From Shewanella sp. UCD-KL21 (lineage in GTDB: Bacteria > Pseudomonadota > Gammaproteobacteria > Enterobacterales > Shewanellaceae): DNA of 64,000 bases. The position numbers and the translations under genes were made by a program. The DNA lies in contig NZ_MPHK01000005.1 of the NCBI RefSeq assembly GCF_001957135.1, positions 184,848 through 248,847 of the forward strand, written 5' to 3'. A model generated the notes under the pieces. It was not told where the DNA came from. It saw only the letters and a list, made by a program, of their open reading frames with translations, and did not search any database. Shown piece after piece: positions 8,603 through 18,420 of the stretch. How positions within the stretch are numbered: position 1 is the first letter of the stretch; each line of letters opens with the position of its first letter.

Positions 8603-9097
8603 ATGACTGTTATTTTTACCACCAATGTTGGCGATATCCATATTGAACTGGATATGGAAAAAGCCCCTGTTAGCTCGAAAAATTTTTTACAGTACTGTCA
8701 GGATGGCTTTTATGACTACACGATTTTTCATCGGCTGATCAAAGGCTTTATGATCCAAGGTGGTGGTTTTACTGCCAAGATGAAAGAAAAGCCCACTCGC
8801 GATCCTATCGTTAATGAAGCTAATCGCGGCTTGAGTAACACACTTGGCACCATAGCAATGGCAAGAACCGATGCGCCGCATTCGGCCACCGGACAGTTTT
8901 TTATTAATACTGCTGATAATAGCTTTTTAGACCACACAGCGACCACCAACAGCGGTTGGGGTTATGCGGTATTTGGCAGAGTGGTTGCTGGTATTGAAGT
9001 GGTTAAAGAAATTGAAAAAGCCAAAACAGCGACGGTAGCAGGGCACGACGATGTGCCTAAAACCGCTATCGTGATTGAGAAAGTGACTATTGTTTAG
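8603..9097 (+). CDS. ppiB: Peptidyl-prolyl cis-trans isomerase B (cyclophilin)
   Basis: 164 residues, the standard length of cytoplasmic PpiB. The cyclophilin core is complete: [13 protein letters not shown] holds the catalytic Arg, and [15 protein letters not shown] and the closing strand are all present. It catalyses proline isomerisation during protein folding in the cytoplasm, as there is no signal peptide. It is a stand-alone gene with its own probable promoter. Confidence 0.95.
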   Translation: MTVIFTTNVGDIHIELDMEKAPVSSKNFLQYCQDGFYDYTIFHRLIKGFMIQGGGFTAKMKEKPTRDPIVNEANRGLSNTLGTIAMARTDAPHSATGQFFINTADNSFLDHTATTNSGWGYAVFGRVVAGIEVVKEIEKAKTATVAGHDDVPKTAIVIEKVTIV

Positions 9098-9108
9098 GTA
9101 AAAAATTG

Positions 9109-9134
9109 TTTAACTAAATAGCTGTTTAGTTAAA
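9109..9134. repeat. AT-rich inverted repeat after ppiB
   Basis: TTTAACTAAA (9109-9118) and TTTAGTTAAA (9125-9134) form a perfect 10-bp stem with a 6-nt loop. There is no T-run after it, so it is a weak terminator or a binding site. Confidence 0.55.
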
Positions 9135-9221
9135 TAACTAATTGATGCCTGTGACTCACAAACAGTGACACTCATGCTGTAACCAATAAGCGATTTTTTG
9201 CTGCTAATTAAGGGAGTTATT

Positions 9222-10001
9222 TTGAATCTATCACCAGAAGATCATCTGCAACTGGCAAACGCTAAGCAGTTGCTTGAAAATCCCGGTTTAGCAGCAAAAA
9301 TTACTGATTTTATTGGCTCGCCCATTGAGCAAGGTTTTGCGCTACTGCCTAAAAGTGTCAGCAATGGTATTGGCAAAGTCACTGAAATGGCGTTGATGAA
9401 GGCATCGGATGCGGCGCTATTTACCATGAAAAACGTCCCTCATGAGCAATCTTCTGATCGTTGGCACAAGCTAGGGGTTGCGGTGAGCGGTGGTGTGGGT
9501 GGCTTTTTTGGCTTAAGTGCCTTGGCATTAGAGCTACCTATTTCAACCACCATCATGTTGCGATCCATTGCCGATATTGCCCGCAGCGAAGGCGAGCAAC
9601 TCGATGAGGTGGCCACCAAAATAGCCTGCATGGAAGTGTTTGCCCTAGGCGGAGAGTCAAATGATGACGATCAGGCTGAAAAAGGCTATTTTGCAGTGCG
9701 CACAGTGTTAGCCAATTCAATTGCTGAAGCCGCTGAATATGTTGCCACCAAAAGCTTTAGTAAAGAAGCGGCGCCAATGATGGTTAAGTTAGTGACCGTG
9801 GTGGCAGAGCGCTTTAGCGTGCAGGTTACCCAAAAGGTGGCGGCTCAAGCGGTACCTGCTATTGGCGCTGCTGGTGGCGCGATCATTAACACCTTATTTA
9901 TTGATCATTTTCAAGACATGGCAAGAGGCCACTTTATCGTACGTAAACTTGAGCGTAAGTACGGTGACGAGCTGGTTAAAATAACCTATCAGGCACTTTG
10001 A
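9222..10001 (+). CDS. EcsC family protein
   Basis: 259 residues from a TTG start at 9222. This start was chosen because AGGGAG (9211-9216) lies 5 nt upstream; an earlier in-frame TTG at 9198 lacks such a site. The protein matches the EcsC family: a Gly-rich helical region (SGGVGGFFGLSALALELPIS), then IADIARSEGEQLD and the conserved CMEVFALGG, ending with a Gly/Ala-rich segment (GAAGGAIINTLF). Members are often membrane-associated and found beside ABC transporters or stress genes, but their molecular role is unclear. No transporter is adjacent here. Confidence 0.85.
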   Translation: MNLSPEDHLQLANAKQLLENPGLAAKITDFIGSPIEQGFALLPKSVSNGIGKVTEMALMKASDAALFTMKNVPHEQSSDRWHKLGVAVSGGVGGFFGLSALALELPISTTIMLRSIADIARSEGEQLDEVATKIACMEVFALGGESNDDDQAEKGYFAVRTVLANSIAEAAEYVATKSFSKEAAPMMVKLVTVVAERFSVQVTQKVAAQAVPAIGAAGGAIINTLFIDHFQDMARGHFIVRKLERKYGDELVKITYQAL

Positions 10002-10152
10002 TCTTAATCTGATAACGCCTCTATCAACTTCTACTGCTTTACTGCATCAGCGCGATACGTAAGTGGTAACAATTTCACAGTATGAACTTTATCCAATCAA
10101 GGCTATCTTAACTATATAAGTTAAAGATAATGTTTAAGGATATATTTTCAGG

Positions 10153-11793
10153 ATGAATAAGTTAACCCGCGCGCTATTGGCCACAAGCTGCTGTATTTTA
10201 CCTTTTATTCATTCAGCTTTTGCCGCTAATACAGAGCTAAAGTTCACCACTTTTACTGTTGATACCCAATTTGAACTGACCCACCCAGTGTTAAGCGCTA
10301 ACTTACTCGATAATGAGGGCAATGAGCTATTAGCGCTGGGGGTCGATGATGATCATCAACGCTGGTTTGCTGTATACGGCATTGTCGATAACCAATTAGT
10401 AATGCTAGATAAAGTATTATTAAGTAAAGATATTTATAGCTTTGATATTAATGAAATCGACTCTAATACTGATAGCGTGCTGGCACTGCAACAGCTGTAT
10501 TTCGTGACTGCAGAGCAATTATTACGTTATGCCCCAGTTACGGCTAATACTACTGCGGGCGCTATTAACAAGCTCGATCCGAGTATGCTGCCCACAGATG
10601 TGCTTTCTGTAGATGAGAAAGTGGCTCAAGCTCCTTCTGCTTTACCTCAAGCGCATTCTGGTGAGTTAGTTACTGTTGCTGAGATTAACTCTTTAGCCGT
10701 TACAGGCCATGCTGATTTTATTTCGCGCGGTGATTTTGTCAGTGATATTAATAATGATGATATTGCCGATGTACTGATAAGTGACTTCAGAGAAATGCAT
10801 GTATTGCTTGGTGCAGGTAATGCTCAATTCACTAGACAATCACTGCCGTTATTGCCTCAAGTTGAGCTTACCAATAACGGCGCTGAATATAGCCGCGCTA
10901 AGCTTTATCACAGTGATATGAACTTTGATGGCCGCGATGATATTGTCAAAGTCGCAGAAGGATCACTTGAAGTCTACTATCAAAACGCTCAAGGGCAGTT
11001 CGCCCCGACGGCTGAATATATTTCAGTAAGCCAACCTATTAGTGGGATTGATTGGTGGAATAAGCGGGATGCTTATGGGCAATCGTTAGATCAAAGTGAT
11101 TTGCTATACCGTAAAGTTGAGCGTATTGGGGACGTTAATGGCGATGACATTACTGACTTAGTGGTTAGGTACACCAAAAGCTCTGGGGTATTTGATCGCA
11201 CCAATGACTATGAAATTTACTTAGGCGGTAACAACGATGGTGTGGTGGCTTTTGGCCGCGATCCTGAGACAGTAATTAAAGCTGAAGGCACCTTAACCGG
11301 GCTGCGCTTTGATGATATTGATAATGACAATGTCGATGAAGTGATTGTTTCAGGCTTTGATATTGGCATAACACAAATTGTTAGTGCTTTATTGTCTGGT
11401 AGCATTGATCAAGACGTACATGTATTTAAAATGAATGCCCTGAGCCAGTTTGCTGATAAAGCCAATGTCAGTAAAGAGGTTGAATTAAATTTCAGCTTAA
11501 CCTCAGGCCAAAGCGGTGAGCCTGTAGTGGCGTTAGCGGATATCAATGGTGATGGTTATAAAGAGCTATTATTGTCTGATGACAATGCAACCCTAGATAT
11601 TTATCTGGGTCAGGCTGGCAGCGCGCCTTTTAGTAAACGAGCTCAGCAATGGGATATGATCATTCCGGTTGAAGGCTCTATGCTGTCGGCAACCGATATA
11701 AATGCCGATGGCAAAGATGATTTATTACTTAAATTTGGCAAGCAAGATCCTGACAATCTGCAGCGAAGTTTTACTGTACTTTTGGCACAGTAA
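10153..11793 (+). CDS. Exported FG-GAP/VCBS repeat protein
   Basis: 546 residues with a signal peptide (cleavage near AFA at residue 25). At least six calcium-binding-like repeats of the form D-x-N-x-D-x-x-D-[IVL] occur: DINNDDIADVLI, DMNFDGRDDIVK, DVNGDDITDLVV, DIDNDNVDEVIV, DINGDGYKELLL and DINADGKDDLLL. This predicts an integrin-like beta-propeller. Such proteins are secreted or surface adhesins or carriers; the partner is unknown. A clear terminator follows and the gene is alone. Confidence 0.85.
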   Translation: MNKLTRALLATSCCILPFIHSAFAANTELKFTTFTVDTQFELTHPVLSANLLDNEGNELLALGVDDDHQRWFAVYGIVDNQLVMLDKVLLSKDIYSFDINEIDSNTDSVLALQQLYFVTAEQLLRYAPVTANTTAGAINKLDPSMLPTDVLSVDEKVAQAPSALPQAHSGELVTVAEINSLAVTGHADFISRGDFVSDINNDDIADVLISDFREMHVLLGAGNAQFTRQSLPLLPQVELTNNGAEYSRAKLYHSDMNFDGRDDIVKVAEGSLEVYYQNAQGQFAPTAEYISVSQPISGIDWWNKRDAYGQSLDQSDLLYRKVERIGDVNGDDITDLVVRYTKSSGVFDRTNDYEIYLGGNNDGVVAFGRDPETVIKAEGTLTGLRFDDIDNDNVDEVIVSGFDIGITQIVSALLSGSIDQDVHVFKMNALSQFADKANVSKEVELNFSLTSGQSGEPVVALADINGDGYKELLLSDDNATLDIYLGQAGSAPFSKRAQQWDMIIPVEGSMLSATDINADGKDDLLLKFGKQDPDNLQRSFTVLLAQ

Positions 11794-11830
11794 ACTGTTT
11801 AAGCACCTTATAACGTTTCAAAATACCCTC

Positions 11831-11861
11831 AAAAAACCAGTAATCAGTTGCTGGTTTTTTT
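11831..11861 (+). terminator. Intrinsic terminator
   Basis: AAAAAACCAG and CTGGTTTTTTT pair around a 10-nt loop 38 bp after the FG-GAP gene; the T-run follows directly. Confidence 0.8.
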
Positions 11862-11973
11862 GTGCTTTCAATTTGAGCTTTGGCGATTAAATGAACTACA
11901 AAATGACCAATTAAATGATGCCTTTATTGATAAAACCGATGTGAATAAGGCTGAATATTAGTGAATACTGAAA

Positions 11974-11987
11974 CTGATCTAGATCAT
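11974..11987 (+). promoter_or_regulatory. FNR-like binding site upstream of hcp
   Basis: The sequence CTGATCTAGATCAT contains TGAT-N4-ATCA, matching the inner eight bases of the FNR consensus TTGAT-N4-ATCAA; the outermost base differs on each side. Its centre is about 113 bp before the hcp start. Control of hcp by FNR is established in E. coli; here it is inferred from the match and position. Confidence 0.6.
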
Positions 11988-12093
11988 AAAACCGATTAAA
12001 GATTGTAAAAATCAGTTTAGATTTTTGCCGATCTAAGTACACTGCATTTAAACATGTAAATATTATGCACGATTAAAATTCAGGAGCAAAGTG

Positions 12094-13755
12094 ATGTTTT
12101 GTATTCAATGCGAGCAAACAGTTAGAACCCCAGCAGGTAACGGCTGTAGTTATTCTCAAGGTATGTGCGGTAAGCTAGCATCTACGTCAGATCTACAAGA
12201 TCTATTAATCTACATGTTGCAGGGCGTTTCTGCTTATGCGGTTAAGGCACGTCAGTTTGATATCATTGATGCCGAGATTGATACCTTTGTTCCTAAAGCA
12301 TTTTTTGCCACATTAACCAATGTGAATTTTGACGATGATCGTTTAGCTGATTACGCTCAACAAGCACAAACTTACCGTAACAAGCTAAAAGCCGCTTACC
12401 AACAAGCTTGTGCTGATAACGGCGTTGCAGTTGAACAAGTGATAGCTCAAGCAGAGTTTAACTTAGCGGCTTCTCAGCCTGAAATGCTACTACAAGCTCC
12501 AGTTGCACTGCCAAACCGTGGTGACGATGTTAATGAAGACATCATGGGCTTACGTCTACTTTGCTTATATGGCCTTAAAGGCGCAGCAGCTTACATGGAG
12601 CATGCACGCGTACTTGAGCAAACTGATGCCGATGTGGCCGGTGAATTTCACCAAATCATGTCATTCCTTGGCGAAGACTCAGTTGATGGCGACAAGCTAT
12701 TTGCTACCGCAATGGAAATCGGTCAATTAAACTATCGCGTAATGGCGATGTTAGATGCGGGCGAAACGACGGCATTTGGCCACCCTGAGCCAACAGAAGT
12801 CAACACCAAATCATTTAAAGGTAAGGCGATTTTAGTGTCAGGTCATGACATGAAAGATTTAGAACTTATCTTAGAGCAAACCCAAGGTAAGGGCATTAAC
12901 GTCTATACCCATGGCGAAATGTTACCGGCATTAGCTTATCCATCCTTTAAAAAGTTCCCACACTTAGTGGGTAACTACGGCAGTGCGTGGCAGAACCAGC
13001 AAGCTGAGTTTGGCACTTTCCCTGGCGCTGTTGTGATGACCTCAAACTGTATTATCGACCCCAATGTGGGCGATTACTCAGACCGTATATTCACCCGTAG
13101 CATTGTTGGCTGGCCAGGTGTTTCTCACATCGAAGGTGAAGACTTTAGCGCTGTGATTGACAAAGCCCTTGAGCTTGAAGGTTTTAGCTACGATGAAATC
13201 CCACATACCATTACGATTGGTTTTGCACGTAATGCCTTAATGGAAGCGGCGCCAACAGTAGTTGAGAATGTGAAAAATGGTTCAATTAAGCACTTTTTCT
13301 TAATCGGTGGTTGTGACGGCGATAAATCTGAACGTAGCTACTTTACTGACTTAGCTAAATCAGTGCCTGATGACACCATTATCCTGACCTTAGGGTGTGG
13401 TAAGTACAAGTTCAACAAACTTGAATTTGGTGATATCAATGGTATTCCACGTTTATTAGATGTGGGTCAATGTAACGATGCTTACTCTGCTATACAGTTA
13501 GCCTTAGCATTAAAAGATATTTTTGACTGTGATATCAATGAACTGCCTTTAAGCTTGGTACTGTCTTGGTTTGAGCAAAAAGCGATTGTGGTGTTACTGA
13601 CACTATTATCACTTGGCGTTAAAAACATTCGTACAGGTCCAACTCCGCCAGCGTTTTTGACTGAAAACTTAGCAAAAGTGTTAGAAGACCAATTTGGTTT
13701 ACGTAACACCACTGATGTTGAGTCAGATCTTAAAGCGATGATTAACGCGGCTTAA
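12094..13755 (+). CDS. hcp: Hydroxylamine reductase / hybrid cluster protein
   Basis: 553 residues. The ATG at 12094 was chosen over the in-frame GTG at 12091 because AGGAG (12082-12086) is 7 nt upstream and MFCIQCEQT is the usual start. The N-terminal cysteines (CIQCEQT, then [10 protein letters not shown]) bind the [2Fe-2S]/[4Fe-4S] cluster as in the enterobacterial class. Later conserved regions include [27 protein letters not shown] and LGCGKYKFN, which carry hybrid-cluster ligands. Hcp reduces NO (and hydroxylamine in vitro) and takes part in protein S-nitrosylation, in the cytoplasm under low oxygen. Its redox partner hcr lies 101 bp downstream. Confidence 0.96.
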   Translation: MFCIQCEQTVRTPAGNGCSYSQGMCGKLASTSDLQDLLIYMLQGVSAYAVKARQFDIIDAEIDTFVPKAFFATLTNVNFDDDRLADYAQQAQTYRNKLKAAYQQACADNGVAVEQVIAQAEFNLAASQPEMLLQAPVALPNRGDDVNEDIMGLRLLCLYGLKGAAAYMEHARVLEQTDADVAGEFHQIMSFLGEDSVDGDKLFATAMEIGQLNYRVMAMLDAGETTAFGHPEPTEVNTKSFKGKAILVSGHDMKDLELILEQTQGKGINVYTHGEMLPALAYPSFKKFPHLVGNYGSAWQNQQAEFGTFPGAVVMTSNCIIDPNVGDYSDRIFTRSIVGWPGVSHIEGEDFSAVIDKALELEGFSYDEIPHTITIGFARNALMEAAPTVVENVKNGSIKHFFLIGGCDGDKSERSYFTDLAKSVPDDTIILTLGCGKYKFNKLEFGDINGIPRLLDVGQCNDAYSAIQLALALKDIFDCDINELPLSLVLSWFEQKAIVVLLTLLSLGVKNIRTGPTPPAFLTENLAKVLEDQFGLRNTTDVESDLKAMINAA

Positions 13756-13768
13756 TTAGCGGTTATTG

Positions 13769-13803
13769 GGTGATATAGGCTGAAGGCTTATATCACCTTT
13801 TTA
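13769..13803 (+). terminator. Terminator-like hairpin between hcp and hcr
   Basis: GGTGATATA (13769-13777) pairs with TATATCACC (13789-13797) and is followed by TTTTT. Within an apparent operon this would partly uncouple hcr from hcp expression. Confidence 0.7.
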
Positions 13804-13856
13804 TTGTCTGTTTTTTACTTTCTACTTCTAACACATGGTTCCCATACAGGTGCAAT

Positions 13857-15119
13857 ATGAGTTCATCAGGATTTTCATTTTCAGCAGCATTATCAGCCGC
13901 CCAATCAACAAAAGATGACAACAAAAAGTCAGTTGCCAAGGTCACCGCTGCGCCGAGCTTTTCAATGTCGGGTGCATTGGCTGCCACAGCAAAGAAAACG
14001 GCTGAGGTTACAACTACTGCTGAAACGAAAAAATCCCTCAATGCAAATCAGTTATTATTAAATGCTGATGAGTGGCAACGTGGTGAAGTGCAATTGCGCT
14101 GTACTGAAAAATGGCATGAAACCCATGATGTAGTGAGCTTTCGTTTTCAAGGTTTAACCCCTGTTAAGTTTAACTACAAACCGGGACAATTTATTACCTT
14201 CAAATTAGAGATTGAAGGCGAGATAGTTTATCGCAGTTATACCATGTCATCGTCTCCATCTAGACCTTATTCAATAGTGGTCACGGTGAAGCGCATTGCT
14301 GGTGGCAAAGTGTCAAACTTTTTAGCAGATAAGGTGAATCAAGGCGATATCATCACCTTAGTCGGCCCAGATGGCGCCTTTAACTTAGTGGATATTGAAG
14401 CTGAAAAGTATTTATTTTTAAGTGCTGGCAGTGGCATTACCCCAATGTATTCAATGTCACGTTGGTTATTAGACACCAAAGTCGGCAGTGATATTGCCTT
14501 TGTACACAGCGCTCGCACAGACGAAGATATTATCTTTGCAGATAGCTTAGGTGCGATGGCTTATCGCAGTGCTCAGTTTCAATTAAGTTACCTGCTGGAA
14601 AATGCAGATGAGCTTGTTGAAGGCGTTAATCATACTGGCAACGACAGCCGTATCTTAGGCCGTATCGATATTGAAAAGCTGCAAGCATTAGTGCCTGATT
14701 TTATGTCGCGCACCATTTTTGTGTGTGGCCCAGAGCCTTACATGGTGTCAGTTAAATCCTTGATTGAAGCCAGTGGTTTTGAGATGAAAAACTTCCATCA
14801 AGAAAGCTTTACTGGCGCGGCTAAATCACCCCAAAGCTGTACAAATACTGCAGCTAAAGCTAGCAACTTCATGCTTTCAATTAATGATAAAAAAGTTGCA
14901 TTATCGGCTGAGCAAACCTTATTAGATGGCATAGAGTCTGAAGGGCTACCGATAATCGCAGCCTGCCGAAGTGGTGTGTGCGGCGCCTGTAAGTGCCAAG
15001 TGATCTCAGGCACCACTGAATCTAGCAGTACCATGACATTAACCGCTGAAGAAATTGCCGCAGGCTATGTATTAGCCTGCTCCACTAAAATCACTTCAGA
15101 TGTCAGCTTAAAAATGTAA
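13857..15119 (+). CDS. hcr: NADH oxidoreductase for Hcp, with N-terminal extension
   Basis: 420 residues. From about residue 80 there is a ferredoxin-reductase module: the FAD motif RSYTMSSSPSRPY, the NAD-binding GSGITPMYSM and CGPEPYM, then a C-terminal plant-type [2Fe-2S] domain with CRSGVCGACKC and a last Cys in VLACS. It passes electrons from NADH to Hcp. E. coli Hcr is about 320 residues; here roughly the first 75 residues are an extra Ser/Ala/Thr/Lys-rich segment with two similar stretches, FSFSAALSAA and FSMSGALAAT. That segment may be a docking or membrane-contact region; this is inference. The ATG has AGGTG upstream. Confidence 0.93.
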   Translation: MSSSGFSFSAALSAAQSTKDDNKKSVAKVTAAPSFSMSGALAATAKKTAEVTTTAETKKSLNANQLLLNADEWQRGEVQLRCTEKWHETHDVVSFRFQGLTPVKFNYKPGQFITFKLEIEGEIVYRSYTMSSSPSRPYSIVVTVKRIAGGKVSNFLADKVNQGDIITLVGPDGAFNLVDIEAEKYLFLSAGSGITPMYSMSRWLLDTKVGSDIAFVHSARTDEDIIFADSLGAMAYRSAQFQLSYLLENADELVEGVNHTGNDSRILGRIDIEKLQALVPDFMSRTIFVCGPEPYMVSVKSLIEASGFEMKNFHQESFTGAAKSPQSCTNTAAKASNFMLSINDKKVALSAEQTLLDGIESEGLPIIAACRSGVCGACKCQVISGTTESSSTMTLTAEEIAAGYVLACSTKITSDVSLKM

Positions 15120-15142
15120 GAGCACTTGCATTGAAGTTAATT

Positions 15143-15170
15143 AAAAACAGTCAGCCTTGCTGACTGTTTT
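15143..15170. terminator. Bidirectional terminator between hcr and DUF2956 gene
   Basis: AAAACAGTCAGC / GCTGACTGTTTT with a short loop; A/T runs lie on both sides, suitable for both convergent genes. Confidence 0.82.
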
Positions 15171-15219
15171 GCTTTGTGATTTAGACAATAAAGAGGTTAG
15201 GTTATAACCTTGGCAAAAA

Positions 15220-15543
15220 TCAGCTGGTTTGCAGAACGTGAGATGCAATAAAACCTACCCAACTGGCGATAAGCAACACCCAAGGCAAATATGACTTCTG
15301 AGACTGCGGCAGTGGCTGCTCAACGTCATCATTCATCGGCTGGTGCTTCGCTTTTAGGTTTTGTTTGCGCTGTTTATCTTTTTCTCTAGCCTTAGCCTTC
15401 TGTAGCTTTTTATATTCAGCGATGCCTTTTTCAATACCTTGAGCGATGAGTTTGGTTTGCTCTTTAGTTTGCGAAGGCTTTTGGGTGGCCTTAGCCATTT
15501 TCATTGCTTCAGCTTGGGTTTCTTGAGAGATACTTTTTGCCAT
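15220..15543 (-). CDS. DUF2956 family protein
   Basis: 107 residues. The N-terminal half is highly charged and helical, with the family's hallmark KATQKPSQTKEQTKLIAQGI, followed by a Lys/Arg-rich stretch and a single C-terminal membrane helix (LPWVLLIASWVGFIASHVL). This predicts a tail-anchored inner-membrane protein with a basic cytoplasmic coil. Function is unknown. I recall the family as common in Shewanella and Vibrio. Confidence 0.85.
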   Translation of the reverse strand: MAKSISQETQAEAMKMAKATQKPSQTKEQTKLIAQGIEKGIAEYKKLQKAKAREKDKQRKQNLKAKHQPMNDDVEQPLPQSQKSYLPWVLLIASWVGFIASHVLQTS

Positions 15544-15730
15544 GTTGCTCTACTTCTTGATTAGATTGCTGCTTAGTTACTACTTTAACAGCCTCGTGGG
15601 CGGCTCACTATAGCCAAACTTAGCCTTGGTGCTATTTCTATAGATTAATTTTTGTTAAACCATGAGCCAACGCAATAGTGGAATAGTGATTGTGTCGTAA
15701 AATGGCTTTTTTAACTGTTGAGGAATTCTA

Positions 15731-15997
15731 ATGTCAAAATCAATTCATGGTCGTAACGTTATCAAATTGATGAAAGATCAAAATACCCCGCAGCCACAAC
15801 AACAATGGCTGGCGTTGATGGCAGCAGAATTTGGTGAAAACGCAGAGTTTCATACTTGTCGTGCCAGTGATATGAGCGCCGCACAGTTAGTTGAACTGTT
15901 TATTAGCAACGGTCGTTTAACTGAAACTGAAGCTGGTTTTGTGATTAATCAATGTGGTCACTGTGCAGGTAAAGAAGCCCAAGAGGCAACGGCTTAG
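15731..15997 (+). CDS. yecH: YecH family metal-binding protein (DUF2492)
   Basis: 88 residues. The N-terminal SIHGRNVIKLM, the central EFHTCRASDMSAAQLVELF and the C-terminal CGHC are those of the YecH family. His and Cys residues (SIHG, FHTC, CGHC) suggest a metal site. The cellular role is not established. GAGGAA lies 5-10 nt before the ATG. A strong terminator follows. Confidence 0.85.
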   Translation: MSKSIHGRNVIKLMKDQNTPQPQQQWLALMAAEFGENAEFHTCRASDMSAAQLVELFISNGRLTETEAGFVINQCGHCAGKEAQEATA

Positions 15998-16022
15998 TCG
16001 CGGATTCGGTTTTCTTTAAGAC

Positions 16023-16054
16023 AAAAAAATGCCAGTCACTGACTGGCATTTTTG
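16023..16054. terminator. Bidirectional terminator between yecH and gltS
   Basis: AAAAAAATGCCAGTCA / TGACTGGCATTTTT forms a long stem with T-runs on both strands, between two convergent genes. Confidence 0.88.
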
Positions 16055-16113
16055 TATCTGGCTTTAGCTTTAACTAAGCCTTAAAGCGAGCGATTAAACT
16101 CGCGTATTAAGCG

Positions 16114-17337
16114 CTAGCCCATAAAGCTTAAATAGCCTTGCAAGATAATGGCATTCACAATATCAATAAAGAATGCCCCTACAATTGGCACTACCATAAA
16201 GGCCTGTGGCGACGGACCGGTACGTGAAACTAATGCGCCCATGTTCATAACGGCAGTAGGGGTTGCGCCCATACCAAAACCACAATGACCACCTGCCATC
16301 ACAGCAGCGTCATAGTTTGAGCCCATTAATCTAAAGGTAACAAAGTAGGCAAACACCGCTAAAATAGCCGCTTGAGACACTAAGATGATTAATAGCGGTA
16401 CCGCTAAATCAAATATTTCCCACAGCTTTAGGTTCATTAGTGCCATTGCTAAAAACAGTGACAAGGACACAGTACCTAAAATATCAACACATTCACTGTT
16501 GATTTTGTAGCCGCGACTCAACTCAGTGGCGTTGGTGATGACCACGCCAAAGAATAAGGCATAAACAAAGTCAGGCATTTTTAACCATGCAATATCCATG
16601 GAGCTAACAAATTTGCCGAACCACTTAGCCCCTGCCACACATAGCAGCAGAATGAATAGCACTTCTAAAATTTTCTTACCGGTAACGCGATCAATTTCTA
16701 ATTGGTCATAGGTTACTAAGTCAGGATGATCTACGTGATGATTACCACCCACACCATATGAAGAAACAAGATTATGTTTATTGATAAGGCGCTGGGCAAC
16801 TGGACCACCAATAATACCGCCCATGACTAGACCAAAGGTGGCCGCTGCCATGGCAAACTCTAAAGTATTAATACCATAGTTGTCTTGGAAGGTTTGCGCC
16901 CAAGCAGCACCCGTGCCGTGACCACCTGATAAGGTAATTGAACCAGCGATTAAGCCCATTATCGGCTCTAGCCCTAAAGCGCTGGCTAAGCTAACGCCCA
17001 CCGCATTTTGAATAATGATATATAAAGATGCAATGCCTAAAAAGACAATGACCTTAGTACCGCCTTTCATTAATAGCTTATAACTTGCCGCTAACCCCAC
17101 GGTACTGAAAAACATCAGCATCAAGGTATTTTGCATTGAAAGAGTAAATTCTAAACTGATTTTGTTGAAGTGTAATATGGTGATTACGCCTGCAACGATA
17201 AGTCCACCCACGATGGGTTCTGGGATATTATATTTTCTGAAAGAAGGTACGTGTCGATTAATTGTATGGCCAATGAATAGTACCAAAATTGCCACGAGGA
17301 AAGATTCAAGCTCTCCAATAGAATAAACAGTATTCAT
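16114..17337 (-). CDS. gltS: Sodium/glutamate symporter
   Basis: 407 residues with the ATG at 17337 (AAGGAG lies 4 nt upstream; a longer frame begins seven codons earlier without a site). E. coli GltS is 401 residues. The hydrophobic protein has about 10-11 membrane helices and the family's conserved segments: IPEPIVGGLIVAG near the start, SGGHGTGAAWA in the middle and GGHCGFGMGATPTAVMNM in the second repeat. It imports glutamate with sodium across the inner membrane. It is transcribed alone. Confidence 0.93.
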   Translation of the reverse strand: MNTVYSIGELESFLVAILVLFIGHTINRHVPSFRKYNIPEPIVGGLIVAGVITILHFNKISLEFTLSMQNTLMLMFFSTVGLAASYKLLMKGGTKVIVFLGIASLYIIIQNAVGVSLASALGLEPIMGLIAGSITLSGGHGTGAAWAQTFQDNYGINTLEFAMAAATFGLVMGGIIGGPVAQRLINKHNLVSSYGVGGNHHVDHPDLVTYDQLEIDRVTGKKILEVLFILLLCVAGAKWFGKFVSSMDIAWLKMPDFVYALFFGVVITNATELSRGYKINSECVDILGTVSLSLFLAMALMNLKLWEIFDLAVPLLIILVSQAAILAVFAYFVTFRLMGSNYDAAVMAGGHCGFGMGATPTAVMNMGALVSRTGPSPQAFMVVPIVGAFFIDIVNAIILQGYLSFMG

Positions 17338-17904
17338 GGAACTCCTTTTGTTTTGCACTGAATGAGTTACACAATGTGATTAGATATCACAATTAGATAT
17401 GCATAAATATTTTGCTTTAATTTATTAGTTATATTGAGTATAGAGGAACTTAGCGGTAAATATCATGGGGATTGCCTTAAAAGGCCAAGTGTCGTTCATT
17501 TGTTGAGCTGATTTAACAAGTTATTAAAAGCTAAACCCTTGATGTTAATTGTGAAGGTGGCATTGTTAACTTAATTGCACTGCTTATGTTGTGAATTTGC
17601 AGGTGGAGAATCTGAGTTTTGAGGAATAAAAAGTCACTTTAGTGACTGTATCTGGCTCTGTTTAAGATAAATAATTGCCGCTAGACTCAATCAAAGCAGA
17701 TTACATAGTATGTTTTATGGTGTGTGCTATTTATTCTAAAACTGAAAAATTGCTCATTGGAGTGGTTTGCCGATGCTGATGTTTATAGATATATGAGCGA
17801 AATAAAAGGAAGTTCATTTCGCTCATATAGCGCTGGCTAAAGCGGGCGAATAGGTACTTTTATGTACTTTAAATAAACCTGTAACAGCCAAATGCTAAAG
17901 GGTA
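17338..17904. other. Long intergenic region upstream of gltS
   Basis: About 570 bp without a supported gene. It holds the gltS promoter region (not resolved), a small inverted repeat GTCACTTTAGTGAC near 17632-17645, and a longer 13-bp inverted repeat listed separately. AT-rich throughout. Confidence 0.5.
17791..17828. repeat. Perfect 13-bp inverted repeat
   Basis: ATATGAGCGAAAT (17791-17803) and ATTTCGCTCATAT (17816-17828) flank a 12-nt loop. There is no T-run, so it may be an operator or RNA hairpin downstream of the molbindin gene, which ends at 17905 on the minus strand. Confidence 0.75.
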
Positions 17905-18114
17905 TTAATCAACAGCAACCATAACATTACTGGCTTTAATAATAGCGTAAGCATTGCCACCCACGGTTAAGCCAAGTTGCTGACAAGATTTTTTAGTGAC
18001 TACTGATGTGATCTCAACTCCAGGTGCAAGTTCAATGACCACCTCATTGTTTACAGAACCCTCTTCGATTGAGGTGATTTTACCAACCAGTGAATTACGA
18101 GCGCTGATTTTCAT
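17905..18114 (-). CDS. Molbindin (single Mop/TOBE domain molybdate-binding protein)
   Basis: 69 residues, one complete Mop domain: MKISARNSLVGKITSIEEGSV at the start and the closing AYAIIKASNVMVAV, both diagnostic. Mop proteins bind molybdate or tungstate in the cytoplasm as oligomers and buffer the supply for molybdoenzymes. No molybdate transporter or cofactor gene is adjacent, so its partner must be elsewhere. The ATG has AGGAAA upstream. Confidence 0.9.
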   Translation of the reverse strand: MKISARNSLVGKITSIEEGSVNNEVVIELAPGVEITSVVTKKSCQQLGLTVGGNAYAIIKASNVMVAVD

Positions 18115-18368
18115 AATATTTAAATTTCCTATTAATGAGTCAATATGCTGATATTAATTATAAAAATAAGGTATTTATAATTTTTAAAGCGAAATGTATG
18201 GCTCGTTCCACTGTGCGTAAAAATGAACCATGAGCCTAAGTTTAATTGATAAATTCAATTTTGCTTGTTCAGAGGTTAACTTTTGCGAGGGATAAGTGCT
18301 AAAAAATTAGTAAAACCTAATGGGTTAATTGATGGGCATTATGAATAGAAAATAATGGCCTATAAAGT

Positions 18369-18410
18369 AAAAAGCCAGCTTGTATCTATGATGCAAGCTG
18401 GCTTTTTTTA
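18369..18410. terminator. Terminator
   Basis: AAAAGCCAGCTTG and CAAGCTGGCTTTTTTT pair around a loop; T-runs exist on both strands. It lies just after the leftward methyltransferase gene. Confidence 0.85.
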
Positions 18411-18420
18411 TCATTAAGAA

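Noticed and set aside
12041..12061. NsrR binding site before hcp
   Set aside because: Only one half (TGCATTT) fits the consensus; the second half does not align, so it is not called.
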